A stretch of DNA of 64,000 nt from Paenibacillus rhizosphaerae (GTDB lineage: Bacteria; Bacillota; Bacilli; Paenibacillales; Paenibacillaceae). Under the pieces are notes generated by a model. That model worked only from the letters and a program-made list of their open reading frames with translations. It had not been told where the DNA came from and did no database searches. The position numbers were made by a program, and so were the translations under genes. This document shows positions 53,775 through 62,198 of the stretch, piece by piece. Every line of letters starts with the position of its first letter. Positions within the stretch are counted from its first letter, which is position 1. The DNA lies in assembly GCF_014192015.1 (NCBI RefSeq), contig NZ_JACHXJ010000001.1:1889935-1953934 (forward strand). The letters run 5' to 3'.

Positions 53775-53845
53775 TCATGAGTTGGTCTTTTCTTGGTAGA
53801 ACAGTTTTGGGATCTGCCGCATGGCTTCCGGAATATTCCGATCAA
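53752..53845 (+). repeat. Direct duplication, left copy
   Basis: About 92 bases match 56639-56732 with only a few changes and no gaps. They cover the last codons of the AbrB-like gene, its terminator and the 3' end of the 56662-57105 gene. Confidence 0.82.
53763..53792. terminator. Terminator of the second AbrB-like gene
   Basis: GACCAACTC pairs with GAGTTGGTC, followed by TTTTCTTGG. Confidence 0.82.
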
Positions 53846-53956
53846 CATGTGTTGTTTAACGCCCCAGTAACGGCCGTCGCCTCTAACGAAATGAATGAGC
53901 CTTGGGTGTCTCTCGTCATTCATTGTGTCGTCATGTAACTTGATCCCAGTAGTCAC
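53770..53956 (-). pseudogene. Truncated, broken copy of the 56662-57105 gene
   Basis: On the minus strand this matches the last 20 residues of the intact gene (DRNIPEAMRQIPKLFYQEKT), then scattered matches (SFISLEAT versus TFISAEAT) in changing frames, with internal deletion. It is the left member of the duplicated segment. Confidence 0.6.
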
Positions 53957-54006
53957 CTAACTGCCTTTCGAAGTCCGTCAGTCTTGATCAGCCCAATTAG
54001 TTGGAC

Positions 54007-54489
54007 TTACTTATCTTTTACTGTGTCGATGGATACGATTTTATGGATGTTATCCCAACTTACCGCTGCTCCAACGGATTCACTAATGAAACGCAAGTTA
54101 ACATACAGCGTGCTCGTCTCGGGGTCAATAAAAGGGCCCTGCGTTAATTCAATTTCCTTGCCATTCAAAGTAGCCGTCCATTTACTAGCTGAGACTTGGT
54201 ATTGAATGACAGTATCCCCATTCTTCCCAGTTACCGTTTGGGTCTTTTCATCCGTCTTAACCCAATCGATTGTCAGTCCCAGTGCTGTGAAGAGTTGCCT
54301 AAATGGAACCATAACGCTGCCATTAATTACAATCGGCTTGGGATCCATTTTAAGTTCCTTACCATCAATTATAACCGAGCCGTGAACAGCTACCTGGGCT
54401 GCTTGTACCGTGCTTGGTGAGAAAACGGCTAGAAGAAATACAGCCAACATAACAGACAACCAACACGATTGCTTCCACTTAAATTTCAA
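54007..54489 (-). CDS. Secreted copper-amine-oxidase N-terminal (stalk) domain protein
   Basis: This 160-residue exported protein has a signal peptide (WLSVMLAVFLLAVFSPSTVQA, cleavage near residue 31) and one Cu_amine_oxidN1-type domain: IIDGKELKMDPKPIVINGSV, MVPFRQLFTALG near 70, and YVNLRFISESVGAAVSWD near 130. In Paenibacillus such domains are common surface or matrix modules and do not bind copper. The gene stands between the two copies of the direct duplication. Confidence 0.82.
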   Translation of the reverse strand: MKFKWKQSCWLSVMLAVFLLAVFSPSTVQAAQVAVHGSVIIDGKELKMDPKPIVINGSVMVPFRQLFTALGLTIDWVKTDEKTQTVTGKNGDTVIQYQVSASKWTATLNGKEIELTQGPFIDPETSTLYVNLRFISESVGAAVSWDNIHKIVSIDTVKDK

Positions 54490-54538
54490 CCTTCATCACT
54501 CCAAACCACAAGTAATTTTCGAACTAAAACCTAAATAA

Positions 54539-55660
54539 TTAAAGTTTATATGTGTTAGAGTCCACATCAATTGTAACATTATTATTGGTACGCGTTATCA
54601 ATGCGTGATCCTGTTCAGGGGCTGAAAATGAACTGCTGGGAACGGCTGTTCCGTTTATATTGATGTTAGAAAATATCCCTTTGTTTCTCCCTGTATTGTC
54701 CGTTGACACTACAGTTGAAAGTACCTTCCAATGGGTAATTGAAGTCGCTGCATTGGATCCTAAATCAGGAGAGTCGGCTATTGCAATTAACGAAGTGTCA
54801 TTTGGGTTATTGCAAGCGTGGTCTGCACAGGTGGCCTTGCCCGTGATCTTTAAGCGAATGGTGTGAGTCGTTATGCTATTAACAGTCTGCGCATAATTAT
54901 ACCATGCCACCAGTGTGACTGATGAATTGGAGAGAAATGCATTTTTATCCCACATTTCATTATAACCAGACTCATAACTCGAAGTCAGTTTGGAGCCGTT
55001 GTGTTTAGCATTAAAAGCGAGTCTCCAGCCTTTTTCGTTACTACTTGGACCTGCTGCTGTCACGAAAACCGTTCCCAAGTCAGCTTCATACTGGGAATTA
55101 GTAAACCCGATGTAATTATAAGCCGCAGTTTTAGGAACAACATAGGAATCAACCGGCAACTGCAGTGAACTCATCAAATATGAGCTAGATGAACCGGATG
55201 GTGCTATATAATTCCTTCCCCCAACACCATCGGAAATAAAATCCGTTTGACCCGAAGCTAATGGAGCTAATTGTTGTTCTGCGTTTTGGGTGTTATCGAA
55301 CAAAACTAATTGAGGTGTGCCACCACTGGGTTCTTCGTACAGATAGCTGTTATTGGGGTCTAAAGAATAATATGCATAGGAAGGAGGACTGCTTGTTTGT
55401 TGATCTGAATTGCTACTCTGTAACGTTATTGCCCTCTCTTTCTCTAGTACATTTTTTGCGTGTGCAACCATGGAATTTAGAGTCTCATTCGAATAATCTT
55501 TCTCCCCATAGTTAGAGAGAACAACGTTAGGCATGGAACTCACTGATTGGTCAGGGATATTTTCAGTCTGTGTTGTTGTTTGCGCAGATGTAACAGTAGG
55601 AATTGCAAGAATAAGAGCAAAAGTCGCCGAAAATACTAGTTTTTTCACAAAGACCACCAT
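54539..55660 (-). CDS. Secreted hypothetical protein
   Basis: This roughly 373-residue exported protein has a signal peptide KLVFSATFALILAIPTVTSA (cleavage near residue 26), a Gln/Thr/Ser-rich linker and a large beta-rich domain (QLPVDSYVVPKTAAYNYIGF; GWRLAFNAKHNG). The only two mature Cys are close together (CADHAC), perhaps a small disulfide loop. The start may be ATG 55660 or the GTG at 55648. No family recognised. Confidence 0.7.
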   Translation of the reverse strand: MVVFVKKLVFSATFALILAIPTVTSAQTTTQTENIPDQSVSSMPNVVLSNYGEKDYSNETLNSMVAHAKNVLEKERAITLQSSNSDQQTSSPPSYAYYSLDPNNSYLYEEPSGGTPQLVLFDNTQNAEQQLAPLASGQTDFISDGVGGRNYIAPSGSSSSYLMSSLQLPVDSYVVPKTAAYNYIGFTNSQYEADLGTVFVTAAGPSSNEKGWRLAFNAKHNGSKLTSSYESGYNEMWDKNAFLSNSSVTLVAWYNYAQTVNSITTHTIRLKITGKATCADHACNNPNDTSLIAIADSPDLGSNAATSITHWKVLSTVVSTDNTGRNKGIFSNININGTAVPSSSFSAPEQDHALITRTNNNVTIDVDSNTYKL

Positions 55661-55959
55661 CCACTTTCCTGATTTTGTTATTGGTTCGTTAAAGACGAAA
55701 TAACTATTTCCTTACCACCTCACTTTATTCTTAACTAGGTACAGTCCTGACCGGAATACTCCCCTCTCTATAAACGAATAGATGCTAGGGAAGTTTGGTA
55801 ACAGTTAAAAGTTTTTTTGTTTTTGAACCTCGATGGGTTCTGCTTGAATAGTGCCCAGGCAATAAATTTGTGAATGAATACGAGATTGCAGCAGACTGCA
55901 CGCTTAGAGGGCTGGGATTTTCGGACGGAAGTAGGGACGCTTCAATTGCATTCTTCGAA

Positions 55960-56276
55960 TTATCCTCCATTTCCGCCGTTATTGGTTGCTGCGGAGCGAA
56001 CGTGAGACGGTTGACGACCTTGATCGTCGCCTACATTCACCTGATTACCGTAAGAGTCGAAAATGGCCTTTTGGGCATTTGCCTCCATTTCTGGGGTGAT
56101 CAGTTGCTGAGCACTAAAGGCAGTAGACTGCATTTCAGCGCTTTTTACAACGTGGTCATTCTCCAGTGCGCCATAAGAAGTAACCTTATCTGCACTGGCT
56201 GGCAAATTCATATAAAAAGGCTAGAACCAAAACTCACAGCAATAGTCGCTGCTACAACCGTCCCTTTTAGTTTTAT
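55960..56276 (-). pseudogene. Secreted small protein gene with lost start codon and frameshift
   Basis: On the minus strand GGAGG is followed seven bases later by ATA-AAA-CTA (56276) where ATG would be expected. The reading gives a signal peptide (KLKGTVVAATIAVSFGSSLF) and then a stop. The continuation NLPASADKVTSYGALENDHV, ending NNGGNGG at 55960, is in another frame. Start loss plus frameshift marks a true decaying gene. No family recognised. Confidence 0.62.
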
Positions 56277-56433
56277 AATCAATCCTCCTCATGGTTAAAA
56301 TTACTTTTATTTCAAAAAAAAGATAGGAACATCCTTGGAAAATATAACATGTTCTTTTAGCTTTCGTAAATGATTTTTATGTAAGTATTTTCATATTATT
56401 TGTTTTTTACTTTTTGGGGTAGAGACAGCAAAA

Positions 56434-56623
56434 CGCGAAAATCGTACGCTAACAATTGTGTTGCATTGTGATTCAGCCGTAAACGGCTAAATTATTTGCG
56501 TTAGATGGTGTGGGCTTGAATCCCCGAACAATACAACACAATTGACTTTGTGCTGCATTCCTTAGTGTACGGAAAATCGGTGTGTTTACTGGATTTCTTT
56601 CCTTAGCGTACGTTTTTCCCGTT
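56434..56623. mobile_element. MITE-like inverted-repeat element
   Basis: Outer arms CGTACGCTAA (56443-56452) and TTAGCGTACG (56603-56612) extend outwards with further matches (CGCGAAAAT versus CGGGAAAAA on the reverse strand). Inner arms CAATTGTGTTG and CAACACAATTG also pair. A small AGCCGT/ACGGCT hairpin sits between. No gene is inside. No clear target duplication was seen. Confidence 0.45.
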
Positions 56624-56638
56624 TGTTGGCAGTACCCC

Positions 56639-56732
56639 TTAATGAAGAAGACCAACTCTAATCATGAGTTGGTCTTTTCTTGGTAAAACAGTTTGGGGAC
56701 CTGCCGCATCGCTTCCGGAATATTCCGATCGA
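56639..56732 (+). repeat. Direct duplication, right copy
   Basis: Partner of 53752-53845. It starts with the last codons of an AbrB-like gene (N-E-E-D-Q-L-stop) although the rest of that gene is absent here. Confidence 0.82.
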
Positions 56733-57105
56733 CAATTGTTTCGATATTCAACCCCAGAAACAGCCGCCTCAGCACGGTCGCCTCTGCTGAGATGAATGTC
56801 CAAAGCATGGACATTTCCTTATGGTATCCCCGGCACAGGTATTTCGCTTCTACGCCTTTTCGTGTTTTTCTCTCGTCATACACTTTGATGCCATGTTCTT
56901 TAAAGGCCCGTCGTACGTAAGTTAATTCTTTTGTGGCCTGCTCCATAGCCTTGTCGATTAAATCCGTGTAAAGCGTGGGGGACTTGAGCAATCCGGATTC
57001 GATGATTTGTTTATCGCGTTCAAACGCGTCCAGGATCATGGGGACGATCAGATAACGTTTAACCAGAGCGGTATCCTCTGCCGTGATGGGTCCACGCTTT
57101 TCCAT
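56662..57105 (-). CDS. Conserved hypothetical helical protein
   Basis: This 147-residue protein is predicted to be mostly helical (LVKRYLIVPMILDAFERDKQ; MEQATKELTYVRRAFKEHGI; EMSMLWTFISAEATVLRRLF). The family was not recognised. A decayed second copy at 53770 shows it belonged to a duplicated segment next to AbrB-like genes. A hairpin precedes the gene. Confidence 0.65.
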   Translation of the reverse strand: MEKRGPITAEDTALVKRYLIVPMILDAFERDKQIIESGLLKSPTLYTDLIDKAMEQATKELTYVRRAFKEHGIKVYDERKTRKGVEAKYLCRGYHKEMSMLWTFISAEATVLRRLFLGLNIETIVDRNIPEAMRQVPKLFYQEKTNS

Positions 57106-57126
57106 TACATCACCTCTGCATAGGAA

Positions 57127-57162
57127 ACGGCTGCCCTCCGGGTAATGGAGGACAGCCGTTTG
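57127..57162. other. Perfect hairpin upstream of the 56662 gene
   Basis: ACGGCTGCCCTCC pairs with GGAGGACAGCCGT (one mismatch). Its position just upstream of a start on the minus strand leaves either a terminator for something further right or an attenuator. Confidence 0.5.
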
Positions 57163-57245
57163 ATGTACATGCTTTGTTACAGGTGTTTATCAATAACTCA
57201 TCTAAGGGTTACTTTTAAATTAACATTTCTCTGAAATAGGGTCAA

Positions 57246-57291
57246 TAAAAAGGCAAAGGCTCCGTTGTGGAGATTTCAACCAACCAGAGCC
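57246..57291 (-). terminator. Possible terminator of the 57374 gene
   Basis: Read on the minus strand, GGCTC pairs with GAGCC and is followed by TTTGCCTTTTTATT. Stem short. Confidence 0.4.
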
Positions 57292-57373
57292 CCTGGTGCA
57301 TCCATTGGCTGTTTAACGACCTGACGCCATAGAAGGTGATTCCCGGATATCGTATCACCCATTACTGGGGGGG

Positions 57374-57607
57374 TCAAGGTTCCGAAGGCTGTTTATTTTG
57401 CTGTGTATGATGGGTCCTTTTTCTGTACAGGACGATAAGATTGGTCAGTGCAACCAAAAGCGGAAACACTGTATTCACTCGGACTCGGTTATTGATCTCT
57501 ACATAAACGGTTCCCGTTAAGGTAAAGTGGAATAGGGTCCAGTAGATGAGGATCCATTGAACCGCGATGTGGCAATTAACCCATTTCTCTTTTGTTTTGG
57601 TTTCCAT
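57374..57607 (-). CDS. Small two-helix membrane protein
   Basis: This 77-residue protein has hydrophobic segments at about 11-30 and 42-58, then a basic, Gln-rich tail. AAAGGAGCG lies a little upstream of the ATG on the minus strand. No family recognised. Confidence 0.55.
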   Translation of the reverse strand: METKTKEKWVNCHIAVQWILIYWTLFHFTLTGTVYVEINNRVRVNTVFPLLVALTNLIVLYRKRTHHTQQNKQPSEP

Positions 57608-57639
57608 AGAACAGTGTACGATCGCTCCTTTGTTGGACC

Positions 57640-57765
57640 TTGGATGACCAGAAGAAGCAGATGGAGCAGTATCTCAAAAATCACGATGAACATTTGATGA
57701 TATTACTACGAGAGCTCCAGGAACAACGAAGTGCCAAAAAGAAAAAGCGATTCCTCTTTTTTTAA
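57640..57765 (+). CDS. Possible 41-residue coiled-coil peptide
   Basis: The frame from TTG 57640 (or ATG 57661) encodes MDDQKKQMEQYLKNHDEHLM, then a heptad-like helix and a basic end (KKKKRFLFF). The composition looks like real protein, but no ribosome binding site is evident. Confidence 0.35.
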   Translation: MDDQKKQMEQYLKNHDEHLMILLRELQEQRSAKKKKRFLFF

Positions 57766-58454
57766 AAGAATCGGCAATTTTTGAAAAAACTCCGGATTTC
57801 TTAAGGTAACGGATGCAAGGGTTAAAGTGAAAGCAAGAACGTGCGCCTTCATACGGTTTATGTGTCCCTAGTCCACGCACCATGACTTGGCCTGTCATGG
57901 CGCATCACAGAACGTCAAGTTTTACCATGGCTCAACACGGACAGCCATCGTGGACCATATCATGTCGCCCCCCATTTTACCATATAATCCGTAGTCGTTC
58001 GGAAAGCATCCGGCGGCTTTTTTGTTTCGTTTTTGAGCCTCTGCAGGTGGATTGGCCACGCAGCCAAATTTCTGGAATCGAGCGAAGCGAGAACCCCATC
58101 GCTGGCAGAGCAGGGGTTTAAATGGGCCCTCTCAACGCTCTCACTTTGTTTTCGTGATTTGCGATTTTCAAAATGCCGTAAGCTACAAAAAAACGGCCTC
58201 TGTTCGCATCGATCGCGATTGGGCCGTTTTTTCGTGTTTCTTGGCTCGTGAACCAGCGGGCGCAGACACGGTTCATCAAATGAAATATTTTGTACATATG
58301 TTTATTGCTTTGATCTTAAAATTCGACTATATCCACCATATTTTTTGAAATATTTTCAATAAAATGGGTAATTTTAACTATTCAATAAGTTGATCCATAA
58401 TGATAGTTTTATAGATGAAAGAATTACATATTCGGAATAAGGTGGGGGCTGTAA
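57766..58454. other. Long stretch without a convincing gene
   Basis: Several short frames exist on the plus strand but none has a good site or protein-like composition. The stretch holds multiple short inverted repeats (for example TCGAGCGAAGCGAGA near 58078) and one strong terminator at 58188. It may be non-coding RNA or decayed mobile DNA. Confidence 0.45.
58188..58232. terminator. Bidirectional terminator-like hairpin
   Basis: AAAAAACGGCC pairs with GGCCGTTTTTT around a loop that itself contains ATCGATCGCGAT. Confidence 0.8.
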
Positions 58455-58917
58455 ATGAAAAAAGTGAAAAGAACGGTATTTTCTTTAGCTCTTATTGCTC
58501 TAATGTCCTTAACTTCAGTTAGTGCGTATGCTGATTCAAGCAACTATTGCACCCGAGACAAGTGAAAGTACGAGTAATATAGGAGATATGGTTGTTCCAT
58601 TTGCCGCTAAAATGAGCTATACCTTCCATGATTTATACCCGAATGAATCCATTGATACAGACGCATTTACGATTTCATCTACTCAAGATATAAAGCTTAC
58701 TCTTGTGCAATATCCTGTGAGTGGGAGTGGAGGTACCGCAAATGTTCGCTATAATTTAATGAGAAATGGGAATATAGTAGCTACCCTTTCTGTTAATAAA
58801 AACTATACAAGTACAAATACAACATTAACTTTTACAAATGCGCCTGCTGGAACATATTATTTCCGAATAGTAAATCAAGGTATTCCAGATGTAGATGGTA
58901 ACGGATACGTCAATTAA
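58455..58917 (+). pseudogene. Secreted protein gene with a +1 frameshift after the signal peptide
   Basis: ATG 58455 (GGTGGGGG upstream) opens the signal peptide KRTVFSLALIALMSLTSVSA-YA and stops at 58560-58565. The mature part (ATIAPETSESTSNIGDMVVP, then a beta-rich domain with FTISSTQDIKLTLVQYP and TFTNAPAGTYYFRIVN) continues in the +1 frame to 58917. The domain resembles bacterial pre-peptidase C-terminal-type sandwiches. One indel near 58535-58550 restores a protein of about 150 residues. Confidence 0.7.
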
Positions 58918-58957
58918 AAAAATGAGGAAGCAATGTAAAATCGCTTCCTCATTTTTT
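58916..58957. terminator. Bidirectional terminator between convergent genes
   Basis: AAAAAATGAGGAAGC pairs perfectly with GCTTCCTCATTTTTT. It serves both the 58455 gene and the 58949 gene. Confidence 0.9.
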
Positions 58958-59245
58958 TATAAAAACTCCATAGTCAAAGACCAATTCTTTAGTTTTTGAA
59001 TTAATCTCTTCAAAGGAACGTGCGATTTCCTTTTCTTTAAAATCACCCTTTTTTTTAACTCGAACAAATTCACCAAAGTCTGTATAGATTGCTTGTGTTG
59101 CAAGTTGTTGTTGAAAGTTTTCTTCTGGGCCTATATATCTGTGTTCAGAAACACCATATTCGCCAGGATTTGCCGAACCTGTAGATACTAATAGGCATGA
59201 GATTGCTGTTCCTAGAGAAATTAGTGAAGATATTTTTTTGAACAT
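58949..59245 (-). CDS. Small secreted protein
   Basis: This 98-residue protein has a signal peptide (ISSLISLGTAISCLLVSTGS, cleavage near residue 25) and a short charged mature part (ARSFEEINSKTKELVFDYGV). Its stop overlaps the shared terminator. No family recognised. It is an intact small secreted gene in a region where three similar genes are broken. Confidence 0.62.
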   Translation of the reverse strand: MFKKISSLISLGTAISCLLVSTGSANPGEYGVSEHRYIGPEENFQQQLATQAIYTDFGEFVRVKKKGDFKEKEIARSFEEINSKTKELVFDYGVFIKK

Positions 59246-59330
59246 TTGATTTATTTACCACCTTTCATGAATGTAATTGTTTCCCAACAAATAATTTTTA
59301 TTCCTCGGTTGATTGTTTAATTGGAGAATC

Positions 59331-59364
59331 AAACAAAGCCCCCTTGAATAAGGGGCTTTGTTTA
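59331..59364 (-). terminator. Terminator of the SpoVD-like gene
   Basis: AAACAAAGCCCCCTT pairs with AAGGGGCTTTGTTT 11 bp past the minus-strand stop. Confidence 0.85.
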
Positions 59365-59374
59365 GTAATTTTCG

Positions 59375-61465
59375 TTAACCTTCACCTTGGACGGTAACCG
59401 AGCATTTCAGCAAGGTGAGAATATCCAGCGCATCGCGTAGCGATTCGCCTTTTAGGTCCGGTACCGTCATCTTATCGGTTTCCTCCGTGAGCAGATAGAT
59501 GCGCTGCCCCGGAATCATCGGGGTTCCCGCTGCCGGGAACTGCCGGATGACCGAGGTGCCCTTGCCGATCGTCTCGAAGTCGATGCCCACGTTAAGCAGC
59601 TTCTGCTTCGCATCCTTGACGGCCAGCTTCGTAAGCGTCGGAGCGGCTGGGCGATCCACTGTCGTTTTGCCGTCCGCCGTTTTCTTCGTGGTGGCCTTCG
59701 GCACACCCATGTACGGCAGGGCCTGGGATACGATTTTTTTGAAAATCGGAGCAGCCACCTTGCCGCCGCCGGCCTTCGGGTCGTTCGGCTGGTCCACGAT
59801 GACGATGAGGGCGATCTTCGGATCGTTTACCGGAGCAAAGCCGATAAAGGAGACGACGGATTTCGAATAATCCGGATTTTTGTCGGGACCGTATTTGACC
59901 GCGGTACCTGTTTTACCTGCGACGCGGTAGCCATCGATATAGGCTTCTCGTCCGGTACCGATCACCTGGTCCGCCACGACCTGCTCCAGATAGCTGCTCG
60001 TTTCCTTGGCGGCCTCCGGAGAGATGACCTGTCGGACGACGTCTGTCTTTGAGGATTGGGTTACTTTCCCGGTATCCGGGTCCGTGACTTCTTTAATAAT
60101 ATGAGGTTTCAACAGCTTACCGCCGTTTGCCACCGCGCTGATCGCCGCCAGCTGCTGGATCGGCGTCACGGACACGCCGTGTCCGTAGGACGCGGTCGCC
60201 ACTTCGACCGGACCCGGCAGATTGATCATGGTGGAGACTTCACCGGGCAACTCAATGCCTGTCTTCTGGCCGAAACCAAAATCCTTAATATATTTCAGCA
60301 GCCGGTCTTTCCCGAGCATTTCCGAGCCCAGTTTGACGAAGGCGACGTTACTGGAGCGTTTCACGCCTTCCAGGTACGTGATCTGCCCCCAACCTGAGCG
60401 GACAATGTCATGAAGCGGCGTATGAGTCCCTTTGACATAGATTTGTCCGGACTGGTAAGTGGCGTTCGGGTTAAACAACTTCTCTTGCACCGCCCCGGCG
60501 AGCGTCACGATCTTGAACGTCGAACCCGGCTCATACGTAGCCTTGACGGCATAGTTGAAGAAGTCCTTCTGTTCATTCGCGGGGTCCCAATACGTATTCG
60601 GGTCGAACGTCGGCAGGTTGGCCATCCCGAGAATATCCATTGTCTTCGGATCGGCTGCGATGACCGTCATGCTGATTGGCTTGTACTTCTCGTACGTCTC
60701 TTTCATCGCGTCTTCGATAAAATACTGGATCGTGTCGTCGATCGTCAGCTTTAAATTTTTACCATTAACAGCCGGCTTGTACACCATATTCGCTTGGGGA
60801 AGTTGGTCCCCTTGCCTGTCGCTTTCGTATTTCATGAGTCCTGAGGTGCCTTTGAGGTAACTATCTTCGCTTGCCTCAAGTCCGGCAACAGCCTCGCCAT
60901 CCCGGTTGATATAACCCAAAATATGAGCCGCCAGCGTCCCTTTCGGATAATACCGTTTCTGCTCCTTGATCATGTCCAGCCCGGTTTCGAGCACCTTCTT
61001 CTCTTTGTTAAGCTGCACCTTCAACTCATTGTTGAGTTCATCGATCTGGGCCTTCTTCGTTTCGTCAATTTTCCACCCTTCGTTCCGGACCTCCCGGTTT
61101 GTCCGGTAATTTCCATCTTTGTCTTTGGCTGTCACGAGGGCTTTAAGCTCGCCTTCAGCCTTGCCCAAAATTTTGTGCAAACCCTCTACAATCTCGTCCC
61201 CCAGCCCGTTCTCGTGGATAACAGCGGGATTGACGATTACTGTATAGGCCGGCACGTCGGATGCGAGAATATCGTCATTCCTGTCCGTGATCATACCGCG
61301 GGAAGCCGGAATCGGGACTGTTTTCGTCCATAGGGCCACCGCACGAACATGCCACTCATCCCCATTGATAACTTGCAGTAAAAATACACGAATTAACAGA
61401 ACAACAAAGATGATGGTGATGAATCCTCCTAGGAGCAGTGTGCGAAATTTTATTCTTTTAATCAT
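59375..61465 (-). CDS. Class B penicillin-binding protein with PASTA domain (SpoVD/PBP2X-like)
   Basis: This 696-residue transpeptidase has helix 1 at 9-27 (TLLLGGFITIIFVVLLIRVF), a dimerisation domain (IPASRGMITDRNDDILASDV), and the catalytic domain with Ser315 in GSTFKIVT, S-x-N in RSSNVAFV and K-T-G in AGKTGTAVKY. One full PASTA domain follows (about 600-660, TLTKLAVKDAKQKLLNVGID), then only about half of a second one, ending at GEG-stop. GAGGG precedes the ATG. In spore formers SpoVD makes cortex peptidoglycan and normally lies in the dcw cluster; this copy is solitary and GC-richer than its surroundings, so it may be an extra paralogue. Confidence 0.88.
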   Translation of the reverse strand: MIKRIKFRTLLLGGFITIIFVVLLIRVFLLQVINGDEWHVRAVALWTKTVPIPASRGMITDRNDDILASDVPAYTVIVNPAVIHENGLGDEIVEGLHKILGKAEGELKALVTAKDKDGNYRTNREVRNEGWKIDETKKAQIDELNNELKVQLNKEKKVLETGLDMIKEQKRYYPKGTLAAHILGYINRDGEAVAGLEASEDSYLKGTSGLMKYESDRQGDQLPQANMVYKPAVNGKNLKLTIDDTIQYFIEDAMKETYEKYKPISMTVIAADPKTMDILGMANLPTFDPNTYWDPANEQKDFFNYAVKATYEPGSTFKIVTLAGAVQEKLFNPNATYQSGQIYVKGTHTPLHDIVRSGWGQITYLEGVKRSSNVAFVKLGSEMLGKDRLLKYIKDFGFGQKTGIELPGEVSTMINLPGPVEVATASYGHGVSVTPIQQLAAISAVANGGKLLKPHIIKEVTDPDTGKVTQSSKTDVVRQVISPEAAKETSSYLEQVVADQVIGTGREAYIDGYRVAGKTGTAVKYGPDKNPDYSKSVVSFIGFAPVNDPKIALIVIVDQPNDPKAGGGKVAAPIFKKIVSQALPYMGVPKATTKKTADGKTTVDRPAAPTLTKLAVKDAKQKLLNVGIDFETIGKGTSVIRQFPAAGTPMIPGQRIYLLTEETDKMTVPDLKGESLRDALDILTLLKCSVTVQGEG

Positions 61466-61539
61466 ACTCGACCCTCACAAGCTCTAAATCCTCAATATAA
61501 TCTTTTTGTGCCTTGTTCATCTGATTTCTAAAATTTATT

Positions 61540-61678
61540 TTAACTCTTTTTAATTTGATCATAACATCACCCCAGAACAAGTTTAATACAAAAGACCATA
61601 AATGGCGATGCTTGGAAATCACATTTCAGCAAAGACGACGGAGTTCCAAAACTAAACTGGATTCGGACATTAAGCTAA
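61540..61678 (+). pseudogene. C-terminal remnant of an array gene
   Basis: A start-less frame reads TINGDAWKSHFSKDDGVPKL, then NWIRTLS and stops at the TAA inside repeat copy N. This is the same S-stop join to the repeat seen at 36911 and 44092, so it is probably the tail of a lost cassette gene. Confidence 0.45.
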
Positions 61679-61697
61679 CGGGAAGGATAGTTCAAAA
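61669..61697 (+). repeat. Cassette repeat, solo half (copy N)
   Basis: TTAAGCTAACGGGAAGGATA-GTTCAA combines the left-half centre (GGGAA) with the right-half end (GGATAGTTCAA), as expected if the two halves recombined and the hairpin was lost. Confidence 0.75.
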
Positions 61698-61796
61698 GTT
61701 TTCGCGAATACCCTACATATGGAATTATTTACGAAAATCGTGAGTAAGATGCCATACGTAAATTGCCCAAAAACTATAAACAAAAGGAGAAAGTTC
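61698..61796 (+). promoter_or_regulatory. Leader shared with two other array genes (2 of 3)
   Basis: Contains GTTTTCGCGAATACCCTACA, ATATGGAATTATTTACG and later AATTGCCCAAA, all matching the leader before 62606 and, in the first part, the one before 44861. Confidence 0.6.
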
Positions 61797-62198
61797 ATGA
61801 ATATTGAAAAGCAATTATTTAAAGCAGCAGTAGAATTAATTGAAAATAGATATCCTGAAGGATGGGGAGGAGCAGTTGCAATGCTGACTGATCATGGAAC
61901 AATATTGACAAGTATTGCTCCAGGAGTGATTAATGATTCGACTGAATTATGTATGGAGACAGGAGCAATCTGCGAAGCACACAAAATAAACGAAAAAATA
62001 ACTCATTCAATTTGTGTTGTACGGGATGATGAGAAGTCTCACTATAAAGTGCTTACTCCATGCGGTATATGTCAAGAAAGACTTTTTTACTTTGGAGGAG
62101 AAGTTAAAGCTGCAATTTTCACAAATGACGGAAGTATAATATTTAAAAAGTTAAAAGAAATACAGCCTTTCCATTGGTCTCAAGCGTATTCGGAATAA
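61797..62198 (+). CDS. Cytidine deaminase-superfamily protein (blasticidin-S deaminase-like)
   Basis: This 133-residue enzyme has the zinc site of the family: Cys-x-Glu in TELCMETGAICEAHK (near residue 55; the Glu is the proton carrier) and the P-C-x-x-C motif in LTPCGICQERL (near 88). Size and motif form are close to blasticidin-S deaminase and its homologues of unknown substrate. ATG 61797 has AAAGGAG seven bases upstream; the frame is open to 61719 without need. It shares its leader with two Nudix genes, which suggests the three units have a common source. Confidence 0.85.
   Translation: MNIEKQLFKAAVELIENRYPEGWGGAVAMLTDHGTILTSIAPGVINDSTELCMETGAICEAHKINEKITHSICVVRDDEKSHYKVLTPCGICQERLFYFGGEVKAAIFTNDGSIIFKKLKEIQPFHWSQAYSE

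Noticed and set aside
58052..58348. 98-codon plus-strand frame
   Set aside because: It crosses the strong terminator hairpin at 58188-58232 and has no ribosome binding site or protein-like pattern.
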